64,000 nucleotides of DNA from Volucribacter amazonae (GTDB taxonomy: Bacteria > Pseudomonadota > Gammaproteobacteria > Enterobacterales > Pasteurellaceae). The translations under genes and the position numbers were made by a program. Location of the stretch: positions 310,001 through 374,000 of the forward strand of contig NZ_LWID01000001.1 in NCBI RefSeq assembly GCF_029783845.1. The letters run 5' to 3'. Shown here piece after piece: positions 16,984 through 26,055 of the stretch; position 1 is the stretch's first letter, and each line of letters opens with the position of its first letter. A model generated the notes under the pieces. The model worked only from the letters and a program-made list of their open reading frames with translations. It ran no database searches and was not told where the DNA came from.

Positions 16984-19686
16984 ATGTTTTCAACTATTGT
17001 AACTAAAGTTTTTGGTAGTCGTAATGACCGTATTTTACGCCGTTTAAATAAACGGGTTGCACAAATTAATAAATTAGAGCCTGAATATGAGGCGATGACT
17101 GATGAACAGCTACAAGGCAAAACCGCAGAGTTTCGTCAGCGTTTAACTCAAGGGGAAAAACTTGAAGATTTAATTCCTGAAGCCTTTGCTACGGTGCGTG
17201 AAGCAAGTAAGCGTGTGTTAGGCATGCGTCCCTTTGATGTACAACTTATCGGGGGAATGGTGCTTAATGATCGTTGTATTGCGGAAATGCGTACTGGTGA
17301 GGGCAAAACCTTAACCGCAACCCTACCTTGTTATTTAAATGCCTTGAGTGGCAAAGGGGTGCATGTGGTTACCGTTAATGATTATTTGGCACGCCGAGAT
17401 GCGGAAACCAATCGCCCGTTATTTGAATTTTTAGGTATGACGGTTGCTGTCAATGTGCCGGGAATGTTGCCACAAGAAAAGCGTGCTGCTTATGCCGCAG
17501 ATATTACTTATGCCACCAATAGCGAATTAGGCTTTGATTATTTAAGAGATAATCTGGCTCATTCAGCACAAGAGCGTTTCCAGCGTCCCTTGCATTATGC
17601 TTTAGTGGACGAAGTGGATTCCATTTTAATTGATGAAGCGCGTACCCCTTTGATTATTTCAGGGCAAGCAGAAGACAGTTCGGAGCTTTATGTCGCCATT
17701 GATAAATTAATTCCTAAATTGATTTTACAAGAAAAAGAAGATAGCGATGAATATCAAGGCGATGGCGATTACACCGTTGATTTAAAAAATAAACAAGCCT
17801 ATTTAACCGAACGAGGACAAATAAAAATTGAAAAATTATTGGCTGAATTAGGTTTAATGAACGAAGACGAATCTTTATATTCGCCTTCAAAAATTTCTTT
17901 ATTGCACCACGTTTATGCAGCATTGCGCGCTCACGCCTTATTTGAACGCAATGTGGATTATATTGTGAAAGATGGCGAAGTGGTCATTGTTGATGAACAT
18001 ACAGGGCGTACTATGGCAGGACGCCGTTGGTCTGATGGTTTACACCAAGCCATTGAGGCAAAAGAGGGCGTGAAAATCCAAAGCGAGAACCAAACTGTCG
18101 CCTCTATCACTTATCAAAATTATTTCCGTTTATATGAAAAATTAGCAGGTATGACAGGAACAGCGGATACCGAAGCCTTTGAATTTCAACAAATTTATGG
18201 TTTAGAAACCGTTGTTATTCCAACCAATCGTCCTATGATTCGTGATGACCGCACTGATTTAATGTTTGAAAATGAAGCCTATAAATTTGAGGCCATTATT
18301 AAAGACATTAAGGATTGCGTGGCACGCAATCAACCTGTATTAGTGGGAACGATTTCCATTGAAAAATCTGAATTATTGTCTTTAGCCTTAACCAAAGCAG
18401 GCATTAAACATAGCGTATTAAATGCGAAATTCCATGCACAAGAAGCAGAAATTGTGGCGAATGCCGGTTACCCTGGTGCAGTAACCATTGCCACCAATAT
18501 GGCAGGACGCGGAACGGATATTGTGTTGGGCGGAAGTTGGAAAGCGGAAGTGGAAAAATTAGACAATCCAACTCAAGCACAAATTGATGAAATTAAAGCC
18601 GCTTGGCAAAAACGTCATGATATTGTAATGGCTGCAGGCGGGCTACATATTATCGGCACCGAACGCCACGAATCACGCCGTATTGATAACCAGTTGCGAG
18701 GACGTTCAGGACGTCAAGGCGACCCCGGTTCATCACGTTTTTACCTTTCTTTGGAAGACGCATTAATGCGGATTTATCTCAATGAAGGTAAATTAAATAT
18801 GATGAAAAAAGCCTTTACCGAGCCGGGTGAGGCAATGGAGTCTAAGCTATTAGCCAAGGTAATCGCCTCGGCACAAGCAAAAGTAGAAGCCCATAACTTT
18901 GATGGACGAAAAAACTTATTACAATTTGACGATGTCGCTAATGATCAACGTCATGCCATTTATAACCAACGTAATTATTTATTGGATAATGAAGATATTT
19001 CCGAAACCATTGATGTTATACGAAGTGATGTCTTCAATGCGGTTATCGATCAATATATTCCGCCACAATCCTTGGAAGAAATGTGGGATATTCCTGCATT
19101 AGAACAACGTTTAAAAACAGATTTTGCCTTGGATTTACCTATTCAACAATGGCTAGAAGAAGATAACCATTTGCACGAGGAAACCTTGCGTGAACGTATT
19201 TTACAATATGCCGTAGAAGAATATAAACGTAAGGAAGAGCTTGTTGGTGCGGACACCATGCGTAATTTTGAAAAAGGCGTGATGTTACAACTGCTAGATG
19301 AACTCTGGAAAGATCACTTGTCCGCAATGGATCATTTACGCAAAGGTATTCATTTGCGTGGTTATGCCCAAAAAGATCCAAAACAAGAATATAAAAAAGA
19401 ATCTTTCCAAATGTTTACTGAAATGCTTGATGCCTTAAAATTAGGGGTTATTAGTACCTTAAGCAAGGTTCAAGTGCGTAGCCAAGAGGAAATTGAGGCT
19501 GCCGAGCGTGCCAGAATTGCTGCCGCACAACGAGAGGCGGATAATATTCAACTACATGCTAATGGAGAGCAACGCAATGACACAGAACGACAGCAAGCGA
19601 ATCGTAAAATCGGACGCAATGAACCTTGTCCATGTGGCTCGGGCAAGAAATATAAGCATTGTCATGGTAGCCGAGTAAAAGGCTAG
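16984..19686 (+). CDS. secA: preprotein translocase ATPase SecA
   Basis: 900 aa, normal length. DEAD motor: Walker A MRTGEGKT (residues ~102-109), DEVDSILIDEARTPL (~209), the second nucleotide-binding fold with TNMAGRGTDIVLGGSWK (~506-522), and LRGRSGRQGDPGSSRFYLSLED (~574). The C-terminal zinc-binding SEC-C tail CPCGSGKKYKHCHG is intact. SecA drives proteins through SecYEG and probably answers to SecM just upstream. An inverted pair of uptake signals after the stop acts as the likely terminator. Confidence 0.98.
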   Translation: MFSTIVTKVFGSRNDRILRRLNKRVAQINKLEPEYEAMTDEQLQGKTAEFRQRLTQGEKLEDLIPEAFATVREASKRVLGMRPFDVQLIGGMVLNDRCIAEMRTGEGKTLTATLPCYLNALSGKGVHVVTVNDYLARRDAETNRPLFEFLGMTVAVNVPGMLPQEKRAAYAADITYATNSELGFDYLRDNLAHSAQERFQRPLHYALVDEVDSILIDEARTPLIISGQAEDSSELYVAIDKLIPKLILQEKEDSDEYQGDGDYTVDLKNKQAYLTERGQIKIEKLLAELGLMNEDESLYSPSKISLLHHVYAALRAHALFERNVDYIVKDGEVVIVDEHTGRTMAGRRWSDGLHQAIEAKEGVKIQSENQTVASITYQNYFRLYEKLAGMTGTADTEAFEFQQIYGLETVVIPTNRPMIRDDRTDLMFENEAYKFEAIIKDIKDCVARNQPVLVGTISIEKSELLSLALTKAGIKHSVLNAKFHAQEAEIVANAGYPGAVTIATNMAGRGTDIVLGGSWKAEVEKLDNPTQAQIDEIKAAWQKRHDIVMAAGGLHIIGTERHESRRIDNQLRGRSGRQGDPGSSRFYLSLEDALMRIYLNEGKLNMMKKAFTEPGEAMESKLLAKVIASAQAKVEAHNFDGRKNLLQFDDVANDQRHAIYNQRNYLLDNEDISETIDVIRSDVFNAVIDQYIPPQSLEEMWDIPALEQRLKTDFALDLPIQQWLEEDNHLHEETLRERILQYAVEEYKRKEELVGADTMRNFEKGVMLQLLDELWKDHLSAMDHLRKGIHLRGYAQKDPKQEYKKESFQMFTEMLDALKLGVISTLSKVQVRSQEEIEAAERARIAAAQREADNIQLHANGEQRNDTERQQANRKIGRNEPCPCGSGKKYKHCHGSRVKG

Positions 19687-19692
19687 TACCCT

Positions 19693-19743
19693 AAAGTGCG
19701 GTAGATTTTTAAAAAATTTTTTAAAATCTCACCGCACTTTTTT
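19693..19743. terminator. inverted uptake-signal pair as terminator after secA
   Basis: AAAGTGCGGTAGATTTT at 19693 and its complement AAAATCTCACCGCACTTT ending at 19740 form a long stem, followed by a T run. In Pasteurellaceae such inverted uptake signals often serve as terminators. Confidence 0.8.
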
Positions 19744-19778
19744 ATCAGTTGTTATAACCCTTTGGAGAAACCCAAATA

Positions 19779-20180
19779 ATGAAAAAACCCTTAATTAAGG
19801 TAGCGGTAGGGATTATTCGTAATGAATTTAAACAAATTTATTTAACCCAACGTTTAGAAGGGCAAGATTTTGCTCAAGCATTAGAATTTCCAGGTGGCAA
19901 AGTGGATCCCGGAGAAACCCCCGAACAAGCCTTAAAGCGAGAATTAGAGGAAGAAGTGGGAATTCATGTGCTATCCGCTTATCCTTATGAAAAATTTTGT
20001 TTTGAATACCCAACCAAATTCATTGAGTTTTACTTCTATTTGGTAGAAGAATGGGTAAATGAACCCTTTGGACGAGAAGGGCAAGAGGGATTATGGGTGG
20101 CACAAAATGAATTAGACGCAAGCCAATTTCCGCCTGCTAATGCTCAAATTATACAGCGTTTATTAATGGAAATGCGATAA
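19779..20180 (+). CDS. mutT: 8-oxo-dGTP diphosphatase
   Basis: 133 aa. Complete Nudix box GGKVDPGETPEQALKRELEEEVGI (residues ~38-61; G-x5-E-x7-REUxEExGU). The N-terminus (KVAVGIIRNEFKQIYLTQR) is typical of MutT. It removes oxidised guanine nucleotides from the pool and so prevents A:T to C:G mutation. The secA-mutT order is conserved in gammaproteobacteria. A GGAG site precedes the ATG. Confidence 0.95.
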   Translation: MKKPLIKVAVGIIRNEFKQIYLTQRLEGQDFAQALEFPGGKVDPGETPEQALKRELEEEVGIHVLSAYPYEKFCFEYPTKFIEFYFYLVEEWVNEPFGREGQEGLWVAQNELDASQFPPANAQIIQRLLMEMR

Positions 20181-20197
20181 TTTATTAGGCAATTTTA

Positions 20198-20280
20198 TAT
20201 AGTCGTTTCAATTTAAAATAAGACAAGGCAGTACAGCAAAATATACCAATGCTGTATTATTTTAAAATGGGGCGACTGTA
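20198..20280. repeat. dispersed inverted-repeat element, copy A (83 bp)
   Basis: Left end TATAGTCGTTTCAATTTAAA, right end ATTTTAAAATGGGGCGACTG followed by TA. The terminal inverted repeats span about 24 bp with few mismatches, and the element begins and ends in TA. Too short to code. It lies after the mutT stop, in the gap to selD. Confidence 0.8.
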
Positions 20281-20369
20281 ACAAGTTTTAATAAGCATTT
20301 GGCATAGATTAATCTGACAGCCACCCTAGTTTTTATGTCACAAGGTACTATCAGATTAAATTTATCTCA

Positions 20370-21452
20370 CTAAATGACTTTTACCAAGATCTCCTCGCCA
20401 AGTTTTTGCGGGATTAATTTTCCTACGGCAATCAATTCAATCCCCGCTTGTTGAGCAAGCTGAGATACTTCACGTTCAGCTTGTGGCGTTACCGCAATAA
20501 GTAAGCCACCTGATGTCTGCGGATCGCATAAAATAGCTTTTTGCTGTGGCGACAACGCACTAACTTTATGCCCATAACTGGCAAAATTACGCTCTGTTCC
20601 CCCAGGAATACAACCTTTCTCAATATAATAAGGCACACCTGCTAAGGTTTTAATCTGCTGGAATTGTACTTCTGCTTGTAAATGCGATCCCTCGCACATT
20701 TCCACTAAATGTCCCAATAAGCCAAAACCCGTTACGTCGGTCATGGCAGTAACCCCTTCAATGTCAGCAAATTTTGCCCCAATACTGTTAATTTGGCACA
20801 TGGTTTCTGTGGCAAGATTTTTATGCTCGGCTTTTAACTTTCCTTTTTTCTCTGCGGTGGTTAAAATGCCAATTCCCAAAGGTTTGGTTAAGTACAGCTG
20901 ACAACCTGCTTGTGCTGAACTATTTTTTTTCACTTTATGACTATCAATCACACCCGTAACCGCTAAGCCAAAAATAGGTTCAGGGGCATCAATGGAATGA
21001 CCACCTGCAAGGGCAATTCCTGCTTGTTGGCAAGCAAAACGCCCGCCCTCCACTATACGTTGAGCAACCTCAGCAGGTAATAATTTGATAGGAAAACCCA
21101 AAATAGCAATCGCCATAATTGGTTTGCCCCCCATAGCAAATATATCGCTAATGGCATTGGTGGCGGCTATTCGTCCAAAATTAAATGCATCATCAACAAT
21201 GGGCATAAAAAAATCGGTGGTACTAATAATCGCCGTACCATTACCTAGATCATACACCGCCGCATCATCTTTGGTTTCATTTCCCACCAATAAATTAGGA
21301 TCAACAAACTTATCCAAATGGCTATGCAAAATGGTTTCCAATACTTTCGGCGATATTTTACAACCACAACCTGCACCATGGCTATATTGAGTTAATCGCA
21401 CTAAATCCGTTACGGTTGAGTTTAATTCCTGCACTAATTCTTGTTCGTTCAT
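20370..21452 (-). CDS. selD: selenide, water dikinase (cysteine form)
   Basis: 360 aa. The catalytic loop is YSHGAGCGCKISP (residues ~23-35): two Cys codons (TGT) where some SelD proteins carry selenocysteine at the first position. ATP and metal sites DDAAVYDL and GGHSIDAPEPIFGLAVTG are present, and DPQTSGGLL lies near the C-terminus. The enzyme makes selenophosphate from selenide and ATP for selenoprotein or tRNA selenation. No selA/selB is in the window. It is convergent with mutT, with the element 20198-20280 between them. Confidence 0.95.
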   Translation of the reverse strand: MNEQELVQELNSTVTDLVRLTQYSHGAGCGCKISPKVLETILHSHLDKFVDPNLLVGNETKDDAAVYDLGNGTAIISTTDFFMPIVDDAFNFGRIAATNAISDIFAMGGKPIMAIAILGFPIKLLPAEVAQRIVEGGRFACQQAGIALAGGHSIDAPEPIFGLAVTGVIDSHKVKKNSSAQAGCQLYLTKPLGIGILTTAEKKGKLKAEHKNLATETMCQINSIGAKFADIEGVTAMTDVTGFGLLGHLVEMCEGSHLQAEVQFQQIKTLAGVPYYIEKGCIPGGTERNFASYGHKVSALSPQQKAILCDPQTSGGLLIAVTPQAEREVSQLAQQAGIELIAVGKLIPQKLGEEILVKVI

Positions 21453-21511
21453 ATTAGCTCCTTGTTACAAGTTTCTTTGGTAGCTTACTCCTTTTCTGAC
21501 ACAATAGATAT

Positions 21512-21539
21512 AAAAAAACGGTGAAAATTCACCGTTTTT
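21512..21539 (-). terminator. pyk terminator
   Basis: Perfect hairpin AAAAACGGTGAA / TTCACCGTTTTT with a 2-base loop, 22 bp after the pyk stop. Both arms end in A/T runs, so it could act in both directions. Confidence 0.8.
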
Positions 21540-21560
21540 CTTATTCATCACAAAAGAGAA

Positions 21561-23000
21561 TTATTCAACCACTAATGTACGGCAAGTATTAGTACCACCA
21601 ACCGCTAATTCATCACCTTGGGTTAATAACACAAGATCGCCCGCCACAAGGAAACCTTTATCTTTTAAGATTTGTACAGCGGCTTTAGCCCCTTCAACGG
21701 TACGGCTGATTTCATCGCAATATACTGGCGTTACCCCACGATACAATGCACATTGATTTAAAGCCTCTTGATTACGAGATAAAGCAAAAATCGGTAATCC
21801 TGAGCTAATTCTTGACATTAAACGAGCGGTTTGTCCTGAACTGGTCATGGCAATAATGGCAGCCACCCCTTCCATATGGTTTGCTGCATACATTGCAGAC
21901 ATTGCCACAGATTCTTCAATAGAGGTAAATTTAACGTCCATACGGTGGCGAGAAATATTAATACTAGGCATTTTCTCTGCCCCTAAACAAACACGAGCCA
22001 TTGCTGCTACGGTTTCCGCTGGATATTGTCCTGCCGCAGTTTCTGCCGATAACATTACCGCATCTGTACCGTCTAATACTGCATTAGCAACATCCATCAC
22101 TTCCGCACGAGTTGGCATAGGATTGCTAATCATACTTTCCATCATTTGTGTTGCCGTAATAACCACACGATTTAATTTGCGTGAACGGCGAATTAATTTT
22201 TTCTGTACACCCACTAATTCAGGATCGCCAATCTCAACACCTAAATCACCACGAGCGACCATAATCACATCAGAAGCAAGAATAATATCGTCCATGGCTT
22301 CGTCCGTTGCCACCGCTTCTGCACGCTCTACTTTCGCCACAATTTTCGCTTTCAAACCCGCCGCTTCAGCTAATTCACGAGCATAATTTAAATCAGCACT
22401 TGAACGAGGGAAAGAAACAGCAAGATAATCTACCCCAATTCTTGCGGCAGTTTTAATATCTTCTTTATCTTTTTCAGTCAAAGCATCAGCAGATAAACCA
22501 CCGCCTAATTTATTGATACCTTTATTATTTGATAAAGGGCCACCCACAGTCACTTCGGTAAAGACTTTGCTCCCCTCAGTAGATAACACTTTTAATTGTA
22601 CACGACCGTCATCTAATAAAAGAATATCGCCCGGCACAACATCTTGTGGCAAGGTTTTATAATCTAAACCTACTGCCTCTTGTGTTCCCTCACCTTTCGG
22701 TAAATCTGCATCTAATACAAATTTATCACCAATATTTAAGAAGATTTTACCATCTTTAAAAGTAGATACACGAATTTTAGGTCCTTGCAAATCGCCTAAA
22801 ATCGCCACATGGCGACCTAATTTTTTGGCAATTTCACGCACTTTCTCTGCACGCTCAATATGATCTTCTGGCGAACCATGAGAAAAATTCATACGAACCA
22901 CATTTGCCCCTGCGGCAATAATTTTTTCTAAATTATTACCACGATCGGTAGCAGGTCCCATTGTACATACAATTTTCGTTCTTCTTAGTCTTCTAGACAT
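21561..23000 (-). CDS. pyk: pyruvate kinase
   Basis: 479 aa, close to E. coli PykA (480 aa). N-terminal RRTKIVCTMGPATDRGNNL, active-site lysine region FPRSSADLNYARELAE, the signature IIMVARGDLGVEIGDPELVGVQKKL region and NRVVITATQMMESMISNP, and MLSAETAAGQYP. It catalyses phosphoenolpyruvate plus ADP to pyruvate plus ATP. Single gene with its own terminator. A 439-bp gap lies upstream. Confidence 0.96.
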   Translation of the reverse strand: MSRRLRRTKIVCTMGPATDRGNNLEKIIAAGANVVRMNFSHGSPEDHIERAEKVREIAKKLGRHVAILGDLQGPKIRVSTFKDGKIFLNIGDKFVLDADLPKGEGTQEAVGLDYKTLPQDVVPGDILLLDDGRVQLKVLSTEGSKVFTEVTVGGPLSNNKGINKLGGGLSADALTEKDKEDIKTAARIGVDYLAVSFPRSSADLNYARELAEAAGLKAKIVAKVERAEAVATDEAMDDIILASDVIMVARGDLGVEIGDPELVGVQKKLIRRSRKLNRVVITATQMMESMISNPMPTRAEVMDVANAVLDGTDAVMLSAETAAGQYPAETVAAMARVCLGAEKMPSINISRHRMDVKFTSIEESVAMSAMYAANHMEGVAAIIAMTSSGQTARLMSRISSGLPIFALSRNQEALNQCALYRGVTPVYCDEISRTVEGAKAAVQILKDKGFLVAGDLVLLTQGDELAVGGTNTCRTLVVE

Positions 23001-23439
23001 GAAATACTCCGTAAATATTTAATCAAATCTGACACATTAATCTTATAAAAAAATCGTTATAGCCCACGAATTGCACAAAACATTATCGCTAAGCTAGAAA
23101 AAAGTTCGGCTATTATACGCTTAAATCAAAATTAGATCGAGATCACTATTTGCAAATTTGCTAGCTTAATACATAATATAAAGTAAAAAACTAACAAATT
23201 ATCCCGTTAAAATCAGCTTAATTAGACAATAAAAACTGGATCAAACAATGCTTTAAAATGGTAAATGCATTTTGAAAGCGCAGAGAAATCTAAAATTATT
23301 TCAATAAATTGCCAACACACTCTTTCCCCAAATAGCCATTTTCTTTACCAGTGTAAAAATAAATTACCAAAAAATAAAAGCCTTTAATCATAAGCAAAAA
23401 AATTTCAAAACACACCGCACTTCTTATCAAACACCTTCC
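23001..23439. other. intergenic region between pyk and lpxM
   Basis: AT-rich, no gene seen on either strand. It must hold the pyk promoter near its left end. It carries one uptake signal (ACCGCACTT, about 23415) close to the lpxM stop. No clear hairpin or operator stands out. Confidence 0.6.
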
Positions 23440-24393
23440 TTAACGATAAATATCCTCATTATCCTTGCGGGTTTTTAATAAACGTAAGATCCAAACATAT
23501 TGTTCTGGGGTTGGGGTAACAAAAGATTCAATTTCTTGGTTCATCGCGCGGGCGGATTGTTCGGGATCATCGCTTAATGCCATAGCGGGGTGAATTTCTA
23601 TTTCATATTTGCCACGATGTGCTTTATAGCGTGGGAACATAGGGATTACCACTGCTTTGGCTAATTTTGCCATTTTATTTAAACCCGGCAAGGTGGCTTT
23701 ATAGGTGGCAAAAAAATCCGCATAAACGCTGAGTTCTGAGCCATAATCTTCATCAGGTAGGTAATAGCCCATATTGCCTTGTTTTACTGAAAGTAAAAAA
23801 GGTTTTATGCCGTTTTGTCTGGCGTGCATTTTGCCACCAAAACGCTCTCGAGTAATTGTCCATAGCCAATCCACCAATGGATTGCGATGCGGATTATACA
23901 TGGCGGTCATTGGCATACCATGGGTATGCAATATAATCCCTGAGGCATCAATCGCCCAGCCATGCGGTACTAAAAGAATGATATTTTTTCCCTCTGCTTT
24001 GGCTTGATGAATATGCTCTAAACCAATAAACTCGCTACGTTGATTAAGATGCTGTTGAGAACGTAAAGCAATTTCACCTATGCCTAGCATAACTTGGCTA
24101 GTAATCACAAACATTTCATCAATCACTTGTTCACGCTGTTGTGCTGTCCATTGCGGAAAACAATATTGCAAATTTACTCTGGCACGATGACGCTGTTTTT
24201 TGGCTTTATGAGCAATAATTAAGCCGATTTTTCTGGCAAATTTATCACGCCAACGAAAAGGGATAAAGGCGAGAATAAACAAGAAAAAAATGCCGAGCCA
24301 AATACCCCAATATTTGGGTAATAGAAATGACCATAAAAATTTTGGATCGTAGCCTACTCTGGCGGTTAAACGGATATGTTGTTCATTCTTCAT
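23440..24393 (-). CDS. lpxM: lipid A biosynthesis (KDO)2-(lauroyl)-lipid IVA acyltransferase
   Basis: 317 aa. One N-terminal membrane helix (WGIWLGIFFLFILAFIPF), then an LPLAT domain with the HX4D-type motif VPHGWAID, YNPHRNPLVDWLW and YLPDEDYGSE. DFFATYKATLPGL and EQYVWILRLLKTRK are typical of LpxM/MsbB rather than LpxL. It adds the last (myristoyl-type) acyl chain to lipid A at the inner membrane. Last gene of the aroC-mepA-yfcA-lpxM run, the same order as in Haemophilus influenzae. Confidence 0.9.
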   Translation of the reverse strand: MKNEQHIRLTARVGYDPKFLWSFLLPKYWGIWLGIFFLFILAFIPFRWRDKFARKIGLIIAHKAKKQRHRARVNLQYCFPQWTAQQREQVIDEMFVITSQVMLGIGEIALRSQQHLNQRSEFIGLEHIHQAKAEGKNIILLVPHGWAIDASGIILHTHGMPMTAMYNPHRNPLVDWLWTITRERFGGKMHARQNGIKPFLLSVKQGNMGYYLPDEDYGSELSVYADFFATYKATLPGLNKMAKLAKAVVIPMFPRYKAHRGKYEIEIHPAMALSDDPEQSARAMNQEIESFVTPTPEQYVWILRLLKTRKDNEDIYR

Positions 24394-24396
24394 TTA

Positions 24397-25161
24397 TTAA
24401 CTAAACCAACCTTGTTCATAAATCATTTTACTTGCCATAATCAAGGACATTACGACAACCATAGGGCGAATTAATTTTTTGCCTTTGCTTAATACCATTT
24501 TTGCCCCCATATTCGCCCCAATAAACTGTCCTAGCATCATAATCAATCCCAATGACCAAACAATATGTCCGCCAAGGATAAAGAATAATAATGAGGCAAA
24601 ATTAGAGGTAAAATTCAGCACTTTAGCGTGAGCAGTAGCTTTGGTTAAATTAAAACCAAGTAAGCCCACAAAGGCAAGGCTAAAGAAAGATCCTGTTCCC
24701 GGTCCAAAAAAACCGTCATAAAATCCAATCCCTAAACCCGCTGTTAAGGCAAAGCCTAAATAAGATACCCGTTGTTGGCGATCTAGTTCGCCTAATTGGG
24801 GGCTAAATAAAAAATATAAGCCAATAATGATGATCAGTATCGGAAGAATATTTTTTAACAGCGAGGCATCAAGGTTTTGAATTAAGATTGTGCCAATCAC
24901 TGCACCTATAAAGGTAAAAGCAATCAGTATTCCCACTTCACGCAATTTGACCGCACGCTGACGAATAAAATATAAACTTGCCGAAAATGAACCGCCACAG
25001 GCTTGTAATTTATTTGTCCCTAAAGCTAACGCAGGCGAAAGCCCAATAGACATTAACACAGGGATTGTAATTAAGCCTCCACCGCCTGCAATAGCATCAA
25101 TAAAGCCTGCTAGCATTGCAACGGCAAACAGTAATAACAGTATTTCAATACTTATTTCCAT
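24397..25161 (-). CDS. yfcA: TSUP family membrane transporter (YfcA-like)
   Basis: 254 aa, about eight hydrophobic segments. N-terminal AGFIDAIAGGGGLITIPVL and a second-half YDGFFGPGTGSFFSLAFVG are the two glycine-rich repeats of the TauE/SafE family. Members move sulfite, sulfoacetate or similar anions; the substrate of YfcA is not established. It starts 3 bp after mepA's stop and ends 3 bp before lpxM, so it is translated within that operon. Confidence 0.88.
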   Translation of the reverse strand: MEISIEILLLLFAVAMLAGFIDAIAGGGGLITIPVLMSIGLSPALALGTNKLQACGGSFSASLYFIRQRAVKLREVGILIAFTFIGAVIGTILIQNLDASLLKNILPILIIIIGLYFLFSPQLGELDRQQRVSYLGFALTAGLGIGFYDGFFGPGTGSFFSLAFVGLLGFNLTKATAHAKVLNFTSNFASLLFFILGGHIVWSLGLIMMLGQFIGANMGAKMVLSKGKKLIRPMVVVMSLIMASKMIYEQGWFS

Positions 25162-25164
25162 TGC

Positions 25165-26028
25165 TTATTCTAACCATTCACTACGATTAGGAGCTGATCT
25201 AATCTGTTGACATAAAATAGGCTCTGGCGGTATGGTTTTCGGCTTGGCAGGTGTGGCTGAGGGTTTTGCAGGCTCAAACCAAGAGTACAATTCAGCTCCA
25301 CAACCTTCTCCCACTGGGACAGGAGCTTGATTTTCACAATAAGTCGCTCCTTTAGGACAAGTTAAACGTACATGAAAATGGGAATCATGCCCAAACCAAG
25401 GACGAATTTTTTGTAACCAACGCCGATCGCCTTGTGCGGTTTGGCACAGCTTCACTTTAATGGCTGGATTAACAAAAATACGGCTCACCTGCGGATCTTG
25501 AGCGGCAAGTTGGATCAGTTTACGATGATTGTCATTCCAAACCCTATCATCAACCCGTTGTGCCTTGCGATTAACCACTAATAAGCCTTTTCCATCAGAA
25601 TTTAACGCATCTTTCGCCGACATTTTTCCCATACGCAACCAAATATCCGCATCAAGCCCCATTTGGTGGCTCGCATGCCCTGTTAAAAAGCGTCCACCAC
25701 CCGGCATAGCAATATCGCCAACCAACATTTCGGGTAAACCTGCTTGTTTAACTTTTTTACCTAAACGTTGCAAATACGCAATCATATCTGGGTGTCCATA
25801 ATAACGGTTACGATTGAGGCGAATCACTTGATAGCCCTCGCCCTCAGAAGGAAGTGCCTCTGCACCGATTAAACAGCCATTAGAATAACCACCAATCGGT
25901 TGAGGATCACCCGGAATCGGACGTTTTACTTTTTGCCAATCCTGTGGCGAGGCTTGCGAATTTAATGGCATAAAAAACAGCGATAAGCCCAATATTGCCC
26001 AAAGGCTTACCCACAGATTCTTTGTCAT
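25165..26028 (-). CDS. mepA: penicillin-insensitive murein endopeptidase
   Basis: 287 aa. Sec signal peptide (SLWAILGLSLFFMPLNSQASP). LAS-fold metallopeptidase: GHASHQMGLDADIWLRMG (zinc His and Asp, residues ~116-133) and WFGHDSHFHVRLTCPKG (~211-227), with the Cys residues that form disulfides. A Pro-rich tail (AKPSATPAKPKTIPPEP) precedes the end. It cuts D-Ala-mDAP and related cross-links in peptidoglycan. AAGGA site before the ATG. aroC lies 27 bp upstream. Confidence 0.93.
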   Translation of the reverse strand: MTKNLWVSLWAILGLSLFFMPLNSQASPQDWQKVKRPIPGDPQPIGGYSNGCLIGAEALPSEGEGYQVIRLNRNRYYGHPDMIAYLQRLGKKVKQAGLPEMLVGDIAMPGGGRFLTGHASHQMGLDADIWLRMGKMSAKDALNSDGKGLLVVNRKAQRVDDRVWNDNHRKLIQLAAQDPQVSRIFVNPAIKVKLCQTAQGDRRWLQKIRPWFGHDSHFHVRLTCPKGATYCENQAPVPVGEGCGAELYSWFEPAKPSATPAKPKTIPPEPILCQQIRSAPNRSEWLE

Positions 26029-26055
26029 ACTTGTTCCTTTATCTTTAATCCGCCA

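Noticed and set aside
20370..21452. Selenocysteine in SelD
   Set aside because: The catalytic loop codons are TGT GGT TGT (Cys-Gly-Cys); no in-frame TGA is present.
21847..22386. 179-aa plus-strand ORF inside pyk
   Set aside because: It is the antisense of a strongly conserved gene, with Ser/Ala/Thr-rich composition typical of antisense shadows.
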